Notes: generated by a model not told the origin, from the letters alone. A stretch of DNA of 11,266 nucleotides from Botryosphaeria dothidea (GCA_011503125.2 WWBZ02000075.1:1-11266); one strand, 5' to 3'. Shown: positions 1-8,099, numbered from the stretch's first letter. Translations and numbers: made by a program.

Positions 1-1
1 C

Positions 2-289
2 GTGCCGCCGGTTTTCGTCGGGTATGCGGAGAACGTGGCGGGCGTGCTGGAGGGCGAGGTCGGGCCGGCGGCTGCGTTTGTGAATCACGGGCAGTACGAG
101 GCGGATATTTTTGAGAGGTTGGGGAAGGAGGTGGTGGATGGGTTCTTCCTGATGGATCACACGCATACGCAGCCGGAGGGCGCGGACGTGGCGGCGAAGG
201 CGTTTGTGAAGGGATTGAAGTGCGGTGGGAGCGTGTTGGCGCAGTACGTCGTGAATGCGACGGAGGAGATTCCTGGAGTGTGTCTGTAG
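2..289 (+). CDS. Rhamnogalacturonan acetylesterase, C-terminal part (5' end outside window)
   Basis: Secreted carbohydrate esterase (CE12, SGNH/GDSL hydrolase fold) that removes acetyl groups from the rhamnogalacturonan I backbone of pectin, acting outside the cell in plant cell-wall breakdown. The frame is open from the first bases, so this is the last 95 codons of a longer gene; the GTG at 2-4 is simply an internal Val codon. The diagnostic block is DHTHT at residues 52-56 of this fragment: Asp52 and His55 fit the Asp-x-x-His pair that completes the Ser-Asp-His triad of the family. It is followed by the usual P-x-G-A-D-V helix and a Cys74...Cys94 pair, which corresponds to the C-terminal disulfide in the Aspergillus enzyme. 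The protein ends GVCL, close to the GTCL end I recall for that enzyme. The stop TAG is at 287-289. The Ser block and oxyanion-hole blocks lie upstream and cannot be checked. The frame has no breaks. I am confident of the family; exact substrate specificity is inferred. Confidence 0.85.
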   Translation: MPPVFVGYAENVAGVLEGEVGPAAAFVNHGQYEADIFERLGKEVVDGFFLMDHTHTQPEGADVAAKAFVKGLKCGGSVLAQYVVNATEEIPGVCL

Positions 290-1798
290 GACTAAGGCGG
301 GGAGGGTCGAGTTAGGAGCTTGTAGGTTAGAGGAATCGTGCAGTTCGGCATGTTCCTGCTCTGAATTATATGCCGCATGAGTCTGACAGTATCGCGCTAG
401 GGCGTGCATTGGTGTCGGGAATAAAGTTTTGGTGCTGCTGCCCAGCCATTAGTGATATGCGATCAGCGCGAGCCAGATCCTTGATATAATCCTGTGAAAA
501 GGGAGGTAGAGCGGGAGTATTCGGAGGATTTCCCGCCTGAGCTGTAAGAAATAAGGTTGAAACTTGGTCAGCCACAAATGCTGTGGTGATCAGGCTCGGC
601 CGAGGTTCCTGATCGCCTGTATGGGTGCGCTGGAACAGTCTGTTCTTTCTTCACTCAAGCCCAAAATGGCCTCCGATCCAGGAGTTTTATTCCGGTCATC
701 GGGACTCCCGAATTGATGGGCAGGTGCATGTTACGAGAGAGCCTTGTCGCCAGGAGGCTGCGCAGGAGATCACCGAGATCTTGTTGCCATACATTGCGTC
801 ACCAGTATTCTCTCCAATTCTGCCCCCAGAAGTCTGGAAGGGCGCCTGTATCTTCTTCCTAGGTGCGCGATCGGGTGACCTCATATCTCAATACACTAAG
901 CTGGATGAAAGCCGAGGCAACCAGACAAAGCAAAGAAGAAAACAAGAATAGAGTGCAAGGTAAGCAATTTGACGCAAAGTACCGTGTTTGCCTTGCAGAG
1001 TAGAGACGTCAAGGTACAAGGTGGTGTGCCGCGGAGAGATCGCCGGGTGTGTCGGGGGTGGGCCGACCGTCGGATAGCGACTCCGAGTTTCGGATGGCGT
1101 CCTGCCTTGTCGGCTGCTGCACTTTCTTCACTCTTCGCCATTTGCATCACGACACCTTAACTCTCCGTCGGATTCCCGACCTCAACAGCGAATCCAAAGA
1201 TGCGAGCCTGCAACAATGCGTTCGGGGCCTCGGCCGAGCCGTGTGGGTTGGGAGTCGAGACAATGTCGAGATGTTTTGACGGACGCCCTCTCCACAGAAC
1301 AACCCTCCAAGCAACGACAAGCATACGCACAGATCCCCAGATGACGTTCCAGCTCGCTTCTGAGGCAATAAACTAACCATTTGGCCCCCTAGAGCTGGAC
1401 GTTTCTAGACGCAGACCCACTGCACTGGCATCGTTAGTGCCTCAGTTGCGACTTCTCTCGAGAGCATGACCTTATTTTCAACGGACCACGGGCCCCATGA
1501 GAGGGAACAGCGACACCGCATTGGACGATCCACCCCTCCCTGCTGGAGATCGGGCCGTACCGGGATATCACTGAGGACGAAGCTTAGCCACTCTCCGGGC
1601 CGACCCCGTACGCAGAGCTCTCCCCGTGGCTGCGTCACCATGAAATCTCTCGTGACTGCGTCAATTCCTCCACAGTGGAGGCAAACAACCCTCAACCACT
1701 TCGTACGAGCCCCGCGAATGAACAGTGAACAGCGAGAAGTGTCGAGATGCACCAAACTTTGGAACACTTCATCACGATTCTATCATGTAGTCGACGCG
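290..1798. other. Intergenic stretch without a convincing gene
   Basis: About 1.5 kb between the acetylesterase stop and the TATA box of the amidohydrolase fragment. The open frames here are short, mostly begin at non-ATG codons, overlap one another on both strands and show no family motif or signal peptide. No tRNA-like B box, tandem repeat or transposon end was seen. The right-hand part presumably holds the upstream control region of the gene at 1934; one reverse CCAAT pentamer (ATTGG, 1520-1524) lies there but is too short to call a site. Confidence 0.5.
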
Positions 1799-1806
1799 TA
1801 TAAATA
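1799..1806 (+). promoter_or_regulatory. TATA box of the amidohydrolase fragment
   Basis: A perfect TATAAATA lies 128 bases before the ATG at 1934. The sequence between them is rich in C and A, poor in G and contains no ATG, which is typical of leaders of well-expressed ascomycete genes. The start context is CCAAAATG, with A at -3. Promoter and leader therefore look intact although the coding part is truncated. The transcription start is not determined; it would be expected some tens of bases downstream of the box. Confidence 0.6.
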
Positions 1807-1933
1807 CAGCCCTCTCGAGGCTTCCACCACTATCAGCAGCAAACAACAATCGGTCTTCCCTTCCAAAGACTCTTCAAACTTCCTACGAATCTTCACTACC
1901 AAAACCCTCAATCCCTCCACAGCAACCTCCAAA

Positions 1934-2194
1934 ATGCTCGGAAAGATTGCTCTCGAGGAGGCCTACGAGATGACTGGCATGGAGGCCAAGTCGATGCGTG
2001 AGGCCAAGCTCTACATCCACCCCAACGACCGTGACCGCTACATGCGCCAGATCTCCGACATCAACGACGAGCGTGTCCGCCTCGCTGACGCCCACGGCAT
2101 TGGCTACACCATTGTCTCCCTGACCGTCCCCGGCATCCAGGGCATCGCCGATAAGGCCGAGGCCGAAAGGAGGGCCACCGAGGTCAACGACTAA
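1934..2194 (+). pseudogene. Amidohydrolase (2,3-dihydroxybenzoate decarboxylase-like), N-terminal fragment of 86 codons
   Basis: The frame encodes 86 residues starting MLGKIALEEA. This is the strand-1 block of the amidohydrolase-2 superfamily that includes fungal 2,3-dihydroxybenzoate and gamma-resorcylate decarboxylases, cytosolic metal-dependent enzymes removing CO2 from hydroxybenzoates. Glu8 fits the first metal ligand of that family. The block DINDERVRLADAHGIGYTIV and the following SLTVPGIQG match the helix and second strand, and EVND is where relatives continue into Tyr-x-x-Glu. Here TAA (2192-2194) follows EVND directly, and the next bases in this frame give only ten codons before another stop. 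Family members are usually about 320-350 residues, so the later His and Asp metal ligands and most of the barrel are missing and activity is not expected. Codon use is strongly biased to C-ending codons, as in a highly expressed gene, and there is no decay within the fragment. No intron donor near the stop rescues the frame. The start at 1934 is chosen for its context and TATA spacing, although the frame stays open upstream to 1466. It could alternatively be a short expressed peptide gene. Confidence 0.7.
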
Positions 2195-2275
2195 GTCGTA
2201 GAAGCAAGACCGAAAGTTGCCAAATAGGAGTTAGGCAAAGGAATGATATACAGAGTTCTCTGTACTCCGCTGACG

Positions 2276-2332
2276 GTTGGATACAAGGTCTGCGTTTGTT
2301 GTACCACCTACATAGTATTGAGTGATGATATC
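2276..2332 (-). repeat. Start of a truncated seventh adhesin-like module
   Basis: DIITQYYVGGTTNA fits the opening of modules 1, 2 and 6. After it the frame soon loses similarity and stops at 2231-2233. In the neighbouring frame, with one base more near 2289, the sequence goes on with T-V-S-G-V-Q-R-T-L. This aligns by eye with T-I-G-T-V-P-R-T-I of module 2, then gives L-A-T-F-G-L-A against L-A-T-F-A-L-T of module 3, until TAG at 2191-2193. The continuation is by-eye inference. Confidence 0.45.
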
Positions 2333-2431
2333 GGTTGGCACTGCTGGGGGAGATGACGGCGGAGCGGTGATCGAAGCAGAGAGCGACACAGCCACGGACA
2401 AACCCGAACCAGTGGAAGAGGCAGCGAGACC

Positions 2432-2653
2432 AGTAGGTGTCTCAAGCAAGATTGTGCCTGCTCCAGACGGATCCGTGGGCAGAATCGTCAGAGTTTCTGT
2501 TGTAAGACCCGGATAGCCTGCGGTGATAGTGTTGAAAGGGTCGATGAGCCCTGTATACACACCGGGGACAGGAGTGATGACAAAAGTCGTCAAGGTGCCA
2601 CTTTGTGTAGCGGTCAAAGTTGCGATCGTCTCCGCACCGACGTAGGGTAATGC
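2432..2653 (-). repeat. Adhesin-like module 6 (74 residues)
   Basis: Begins ALPYVGAETIATLT, has T-A-G-Y-P-G-L-T and T-L-T-I-L-P-T inside and closes ILLETPT. It is followed by a Ser/Pro-rich linker of about 33 residues leading to the truncated seventh module. Confidence 0.6.
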
Positions 2654-2686
2654 GCCGATGAGGCCAGGGAATCCTGAAGATGTGAC

Positions 2687-2887
2687 ACCCGGAGAAGACG
2701 AAGCAAATGAGCTCGAGTACTCTGAGGAAATAGAAGCGCTGGGAGATACCGAAGACGTTACTCCAACAGAAGATGAGACAGCAGGGCTCGAGTACTCAGA
2801 GGAAACAGAAGCGCTAGGAGATACCGAAGATACTAATCCGACAGAAGATGAGGCAGCAGAGCTCGGGAACTCAGATGAGACACCAGG
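2687..2887 (-). repeat. 75-base direct repeat in the Ser-rich linker before module 6
   Basis: The plus strand shows two full copies and partial flanking copies of a 75-base unit containing GAGCTCGAGTACTC-like and GAAGCGCT(A/G)GGAGATACC blocks. On the minus strand it codes 25-residue units of the type SSVG(L/V)(V/T)SSVSPSAS(V/I)SSEYS. This is a hypervariable spacer of the kind used as a stalk in fungal wall proteins. All copies are in one frame, so this array itself carries no frame break. Confidence 0.75.
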
Positions 2888-2941
2888 AGACGAAGAATCA
2901 ATTGAGCTCGGGTAACCCGAAGCAGGAGAGCTCTGAAGTCC

Positions 2942-3164
2942 TGTTGGTGTCTCTACAACAATGATTCCCACCTGCGATGGCCCTGGGTTCAGGATCGTGA
3001 GTGTGGTGGTTTGTAGGACCGTCATAACCAATGGTGTAGCTGGTGGTTGCAATGCTGCCAGTGAATGCGACCTGGGTCGGAGTCAAGACGAATGTGGATG
3101 GCAGACCATTGACGGGGATTGTGATAGTAGTCACGACTGTTCCCGTAATGTACGGATATGTCAA
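2942..3164 (-). repeat. Adhesin-like module 5, crossed by a frameshift
   Basis: The first half (LTYPYITGTVV to G-Y-D-G-P-T) lies in the frame of modules 3-4. The second half (T-T-T-L-T-I-L-N-P-G to VVETPT) lies in another frame. The change falls in a run of three T on the plus strand (3010-3012), where one extra base accounts for it. Nothing of the module is otherwise lost. Confidence 0.6.
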
Positions 3165-3287
3165 AGCACCAGCTGAGGACGACGGTGCGGCTGAGCTAGA
3201 CGGTCCAGCTGAGGTAGACGGTCCGGCTGAGATGGAAGAGCCAAGTGAAAGAGAAAGGAACAAGCCAGAGCTCGTGGTAGAATAGCT

Positions 3288-3503
3288 TGTTGGAGTCAAA
3301 ACTAGAGGAGTTCCGGGCTCAGTACCCGAGGGAAGAATGATCACAGTTGTTGGAGATGCACCAGGATAGCCAGCAGTTAGAGCAAACGTTGCCAAAGGCC
3401 CAGTGAAGCTTGCTGCCGTGGCCGGGACAAGATCGAGAGATGTCTGCAAAGTACCGGCCGTGGCCACAACAGATGTGGGCGCGGGCAAGCCGATGACAAA
3501 GCG
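3288..3503 (-). repeat. Adhesin-like module 4 (72 residues), near copy of module 3
   Basis: Begins R-F-V-I-G-L-P-A-P-T-S and ends PLVLTPT. Differences from module 3 are mostly conservative (Leu/Val, Ser/Thr, Asn/Ser), and linker and module together repeat every 83 codons. This points to a tandem duplication younger than the split among the other modules. Confidence 0.65.
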
Positions 3504-3536
3504 GCTTGTGATGCTTGAACTAGTCGGTACGTATCC

Positions 3537-3752
3537 TGTGGGTGTCAAAACGAGAGGGGTCGCCGCTTCAGTTCCAGAAGGAAGAATGATCAAGGTCGTT
3601 GGCGACGAGCCAGAATATCCAGCTGTCAGGGCAAACGTTGCCAGGGGCCCAATGAAGTTCGTGGCCGTGGCTGGGACAAGGTCGAGAGATAGCTGCAGGC
3701 TACCTGCAGTTGCCAATAGGGACGTAGGTGCCGGTAAGCCGATCACGGAGCG
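3537..3752 (-). repeat. Adhesin-like module 3 (72 residues)
   Basis: Module beginning R-S-V-I-G-L-P-A-P-T-S and ending PLVLTPT. It is about 82 percent identical by eye (59 of 72 residues) to module 4, with which it forms a direct repeat of 249-base period. It is the first module of the frame entered after the minisatellite shift. Confidence 0.65.
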
Positions 3753-3810
3753 CGTCGTGATTCCGCCAAATGTGCTGATAGAACTGTAGCTAGGAGAACC
3801 CGTGAATGAT

Positions 3811-3914
3811 GGTCCCGGCGAAGATGATCCCGGCAAAGACGGCCCCGGCGAAGACGATCCCGGCAAAGACGATCCCGCAAAGACGATCCCGGCAAAGATG
3901 ATCCCGTTGAAGAT
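3811..3914 (-). repeat. 15-base tandem repeat (about seven units) coding Pro-Gly-Ser-Ser linker, one unit only 14 bases
   Basis: On the plus strand the unit is GATCCCGGCAAAGAC with few substitutions. Units start at 3811, 3826, 3841, 3856, 3871, 3885 and 3900. The unit at 3871-3884 reads GATCCCGCAAAGAC, one G short, and that is exactly where the minus-strand protein frame changes. On the minus strand the unit encodes a five-residue Pro/Gly/Ser-rich repeat (for example S-L-P-G-S). Replication slippage or a repeat-associated read error would both produce this. Confidence 0.85.
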
Positions 3915-3928
3915 GGTCCCGGGGTGTA

Positions 3929-4147
3929 CGTGGGTGTCTCAACAATTTCTGTTCCAACGCCTCCTGTCGGTGACACGGTCAGAGTGGTTGGCGTCGGACC
4001 TCCGTAGCCACCGGTCAGCTGAACGGTTGCTGTTACAAGGAAAGTGTTGGGGCCAGGGGCGGGGACCAAAGAGATGGTACGAGGGACGGTTCCAATTGTC
4101 ACTATAACAGCGGTGGGTGAAGGACCGAAGTACGTCAGCGTGAGAAT
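3929..4147 (-). repeat. Adhesin-like module 2 (73 residues)
   Basis: Begins ILTLTYFGPSPTAV, has a T-G-G-Y-G-G-P-T core and closes EIVETPT. Only seven residues separate it from module 1. It is followed at once by the Pro-Gly-Ser-Ser linker coded by the 15-base minisatellite. Confidence 0.6.
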
Positions 4148-4168
4148 ATCAGTGGGTGAGATGCTCCG

Positions 4169-4387
4169 CGTGGGCGTTTCAACGACAACAGTCGCCTCGG
4201 TATTGGATCCCGTGGGAAGGATCAAAAGGCTGGTGATTGTCGGTCCATCATAGCCAGCAGTCAACGTTTGGGTCGCTGTAGGGCCAGTGAAGTATGAAAC
4301 GGTTGCTGGTGTAAGCACGAGAGGGAAAGAATTCGTGCCCGCAGTGACAATCAGCGAGGTCGGGGAGGGTCCCAAATACGGTAGAGT
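4169..4387 (-). repeat. Adhesin-like module 1 (73 residues)
   Basis: First complete module after the Ser-rich stalk. It begins TLPYLGPSPTS, has T-A-G-Y-D-G-P-T and I-L-P-T-G-S inside and closes with VVVETPT. It shares with module 2 the GPSPT start and the ETPT end, and lies in the frame after the first frameshift. Confidence 0.6.
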
Positions 4388-7030
4388 CACCACTCCTGTA
4401 GGCAGGAAGCTGCTTTGACTAGGCGAAGAGCTTCCAAGAATGGCGAGCTGGAGCCAGATCCACTGCTCAGAGATGAACTCGCGTATGGAGACAGGCTTGA
4501 TGACCCAAATGAGCTAGCGCCAAAGCTACTGCTCGGGATGGGGGTGCCTGAAGATAGTAGCGAGCTTGCAGTTCCTACTGAGCTTGGGCCGAAGCTACTG
4601 ACAGAGGAACTGCTATATGGGGGCGAGAGGCTTGACGATCCGGCGGAAAGCGAGCTGTAGCCGGCGGAAGAGGAGCTGCCGAACGTTGGCACCGAGCTCG
4701 GTGAACCGGAAGAGTAGCCAAGGCTACTCGTCTGTGAAGGAAGACCGGAAGAAGCACTGAAAGATGTACTCGTGAGAGTCACGGATGCGGAGGAATATAC
4801 AGTTGAAGAAGGAGACCCAGGTCTAGTAATGCGAGTAGTGGTCGAAGTGATGCCGGAGCCAGACCTGTTGATTGTGTACGTGCGCGTGCTGGTACCAGTG
4901 ATGGTGCTTGTAACCGTAACAATCGTGTCAAGGTAGGTCGGGGCACTTGGGACCGTGATGGTTGCACCAGGACCCACAGTGATGGTCGTGGGTCGTGTGA
5001 TGGGGGTCCTGACGGCTACAGGTTGCTCGAGGACGGTGGCTCCAATGTCAATCTCGACTACACAGTCGGGATCATGGACGCGGACAACCTGGCGCCGTCC
5101 CAAGATGCCACCGGCAGCCGGTGGCAACAAGAGGCCGGCCACCAGGCCGAGGCTGCGCAAAAACATGTCAATCTATCCGCAAGCAGTATTACTTACTATC
5201 TTCGTGATTATCGTCAAAATCGGGTTAATCGGGGTCGCGGAAATTCGTAACGGTCGCCGTTGAGACACGAGTCTCCAAACCAACGAAAAATGACCGGACA
5301 ACACACAGAACGATGGACTGAGGCAAAACGATAGTGGCTGAAACAAAAGACTGCCTTGGAAGCTCTAGATAATATGTGATCCTGACCATTTGCGAAATGA
5401 AAATGCAAAGAATGAGCCAGCAAAACAGGGACATTCTGGCCTGGGTTCTTCGCGCGCTTCGATTGCCGCAAGGCAAGGGACGCGCCACCACAATAGAACG
5501 TGGAGGGAGGTAGCGCCTTTTCCAACATTGCCACGCCGTTGAGGGCCCGTGATTCGATTCTTGCGGGTGATGTGCCGCTGAAGTTTCCTCAGTAGGTCCA
5601 GGAACGCGGACCATCCATGCCTCGATCATGCTCCGGGAGTGAGGATCAGCTAGGATTGAGCCTTGCGCCATCGAGGATCAGACGATGGGAGGTGTTGAGC
5701 TCAGCACCGAGGAGTTTTGAAGGTCTGAAGTTGTTGTGGGCAGACGCGGCGAACTTGGCGACGCTTGTTTCTCGCCCCCGACCGCGTTCTATTTTCGGCT
5801 AGCGCTCCTTCGGGCTTCGTCGAGGCTTCTCTATGTCCGTAAATCGAGCATTGGTGCAGTCCTATCCCTCTTCGGATTTCTAGAATTGAACACTGTTATG
5901 GGCTATAGCTACTACGGAAATTCGGTCCGTTACTGATGTGTGCTTGTGACGTCGGACAGTGGAGGCCAAGAAAATTCAACACGATCAAGCTCAGTACGCT
6001 TCCCAACCACATGGCAATTCCCGTTCGCTATCAAGGGACAACGTCGCACAATGACCGGTCTTCTTATGTCTCCCCATTCAAACAACAACCTTGCTCGGAC
6101 TTACGAAGATTGTGAAAAGCCAATGAGCCTACATCCTATATCTCTTTTTTTTAAACAAAAAAAAAACGCTGGTAAGCCTTGCCGAGGTTTAATCAATTTC
6201 ACACAGAGCATAAACTACAATGAATAGGGCCTAGATGGACAACACCAGGTTTGCCATTACTTTTTCATCCTACAGCACTGTTTTCAGTCTGTACAAAAAC
6301 AGTACATAGTTGAAGCAGAAATAGACCTGGCTCGCGCTTAACAACAAATTCTGACAACAATGCGGACCTTGTGACAGATTCCAGCATCTCCGTGGAACTC
6401 CCCACACTAGCTCCTCACTTTTTGCGCCCCACTTCGCCCTCTGCCTTGCCAATCATCCGGATGATCGGAGTACGACCTTCTGTCTTCAAAATTGAAGTTC
6501 TCAGAATGATTCTTCGACTTTTGTTTTCCAAAATAAATAATGAACTACGGCTTAGTCATCGGGTGGCAAGACATGAGAGCGGTATGGTATCCAGACTTAG
6601 CGGGAGGCAAGCTTGTCTCAGCTCATGTATTTCCAACGTCGAGTTTATTTTGCCATAGGCGCGACCAGCTCTGCCGAGGGATGCGGTGGCGCTGCATTCC
6701 CAGCTTGAGATGAGGTGTTTTTCGAAGGGAGAGCAGAACGCCCCTTGCGGACCGCGTTCCCCATCGAAATTGACGCGTGCCTCGCATTACCTTTGCAAGT
6801 GCTTCTACCTGACAGACGGGTGGCCAATGGAATATTTTATGACACAATGAACTTATCAATGGTGGCAATCTACCCTTTCGGGTCATGTGATGGACGGGAG
6901 AAGAAAGGAATGCGTGCACCAGTCCTCGAGATTCTCTTTCACCAAACTTCCCAATTTCTCAACTGCATTGTTTTGCCATGGTTGAATTGTTCCAGGGCGT
7001 TCTCCGCCGAGCCAACGAGCCGTTATAGAC

Positions 7031-7055
7031 CGTTCAAATCCAAACTGTTTGAACG
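7031..7055. repeat. Inverted repeat, 8-base arms with 9-base spacer
   Basis: CGTTCAAA (7031-7038) and its exact complement TTTGAACG (7048-7055) flank TCCAAACTG. This could be a protein-binding palindrome or a small hairpin. No gene signal accompanies it, so it may be chance. Confidence 0.5.
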
Positions 7056-7919
7056 ATCAGTCATGGTTGAGATTCTAGAAAGTTTGCTGGTATTGATGGA
7101 AGAGCCACAAGTGATATTCCAGCTCATGCACAATGCTGCCAACATGTACGACTGACTTTTGTCATATACCTTATACGCCCCGCACTGTTCCTTCAGAGTA
7201 TTTAGTTGGCTTCTCGACACGTAAATATGTGTTTTGATTGATTTCTTCAAGCAAAAAGAAGTTTCGGGATCACTACTGTGGATCTATAGTAGCGATAGAA
7301 CAGGATGAGATTGGCAAAACAAACAAAGAAACCTATGGTGGAATTTACTCGATGTCCTAGTGCAGCATCGTATGAAATGTCACAGGCAAACTCGCTTTCA
7401 GGGCATCAAAGTGAAACAGATGGCTGAACATACTAAGAACACTGTTTGCTCAGACAGGGTAGGACAAACAGAAGAGTCATCAACAACAGTGATCACTTGC
7501 TTAGTGAAAATAAAAAGCGACAATCAAATCAATAAATCAACAAACAAAAAAGACAAGAACTCCTTGAGTTTGGTTTCTACTCCAGAAGAAATACGAGCAA
7601 TATGTCTCGTGGCCGCATTCGAAACTTGACGAGATAATTTGCAAAAAAAACACGCCATGCTCGAAGGAGGCATATCTGAGCGATTTCCCGGATGCATCAA
7701 GACAGAAAGGCAAAAAGACAACGTCAATGCATGATGAGCAGCTGTGTGATATCAGATTTCAGCACATTATGCCCAATGTGCAGATCACATAGAAACCAAC
7801 GAGTAGGATGCATTGCCGTTGACAGAGTAGGGGTTGTTCCATCCCATGTAGTACGAACTCAATGTGAGTGGTGACAGCGGGAAAGTTGTGTGATGAGCAC
7901 ACTTGGTGATCGCTCGCAC

Positions 7920-7936
7920 CATGCATTCTCTGCATG
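7920..7936. repeat. Inverted repeat, 6-base arms with 5-base spacer
   Basis: CATGCA (7920-7925), TTCTC, TGCATG (7931-7936). CAC just before and GTG just after could extend the pairing with one bulged base. No function can be assigned. Confidence 0.4.
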
Positions 7937-8070
7937 TGACTCTTCCGTTGCCTGTGGCTAGGTTGTGGCACCAGCACATACGAGGGAATTGTTGACACCT
8001 TTCTCACCGCCCGAAATGCCCTCCGTCGTGCGCTCAATCACTCCTGCTAATTCTCGTCACTCCTTATCAC

Positions 8071-8099
8071 GGATTGTATGACGACAATCCAGTTTTTTT
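8071..8099 (+). repeat. Hairpin followed by a T7 run
   Basis: GGATTGT (8071-8077) and ACAATCC (8084-8090) form a perfect 7-base stem around a 6-base loop, then AG and seven T (8093-8099). The shape resembles a factor-independent terminator or the 3' end of a Pol III transcript. In an ascomycete only the T run would have a known role, as a Pol III stop. No A-box/B-box pair was found upstream, so a transcript is not supported. Confidence 0.4.

Larger units (their letters stand above)
2231..5166 (-). pseudogene. Secreted Ser/Thr-rich adhesin-like repeat protein, broken by frameshifts and lacking its 3' end
   Basis: Read from ATG at 5164-5166, the product starts with a signal peptide (hydrophobic residues about 5-17) and a Kex2-like Arg-Arg at 24-25. 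A short region with Asp-Cys follows, then Thr/Val-rich sequence and a long Ser-rich stalk. Beyond it are six complete modules of about 72 residues separated by Ser/Pro linkers, and the start of a seventh. Modules run from a (L/V)(P/T)Y-like start, through T-A-G-Y-x-G and I-L-P-(T/S)-G, to a closing E-T-P-T or L-T-P-T. This recalls flocculin/ALS-type cell-wall repeats, so a surface or wall role is inferred. No enzyme domain is visible. Three frame changes split the gene: near 4430-4445 (one base missing), at 3871-3884 (one base missing in a tandem repeat) and at 3010-3012 (one base extra). At each, protein similarity continues in the next frame with only a few bases between, so introns do not explain them. 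The last frame stops at 2231-2233 in module seven without a GPI-anchor tail; a possible fourth shift near 2289 extends similarity to a TAG at 2191-2193. Undamaged, the part present would encode about 975 residues. Sequencing errors in repeats are the alternative to true decay. Confidence 0.7.

Noticed and set aside
625..951. 108-codon open frame on the plus strand after the acetylesterase
   Set aside because: GTG start, no motif, no signal peptide, and overlapping frames on the other strand; looks like chance.
1466..1933. In-frame upstream extension of the amidohydrolase by 156 codons
   Set aside because: The family begins at MLGK; the extension crosses the TATA box, has no recognisable protein pattern and is probably an accident of an open frame.
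2658..3285. Acidic repeat open frames on the plus strand inside the adhesin-like gene
   Set aside because: They are the complement of Ser codon repeats (TCN/AGY read backwards), not independent genes.
3811..3914. Regular short repeats that could suggest a CRISPR array
   Set aside because: Units are contiguous 15-mers without spacers and encode a Pro-Gly-Ser linker in a eukaryotic gene.
5214..5671. Open frames of 106 and 148 codons on the minus strand upstream of the adhesin-like gene
   Set aside because: No signal, domain or splice signals that would join them to the ATG at 5166; the interval is more likely leader and promoter.
6145..6166. T8-AAAC-A10 run as a transposon end or poly-A tail
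   Set aside because: No target-site duplication, partner repeat or coding remnant was seen next to it; simple low-complexity DNA suffices.
6715..7155. 146-codon open frame on the plus strand, its last part faintly like the EILE...P...L helices of Sec7/Mon2-type proteins
   Set aside because: It starts at GTG, the first ATG is 44 codons in, the rest shows no family pattern, and the resemblance covers only about 25 residues judged by eye.
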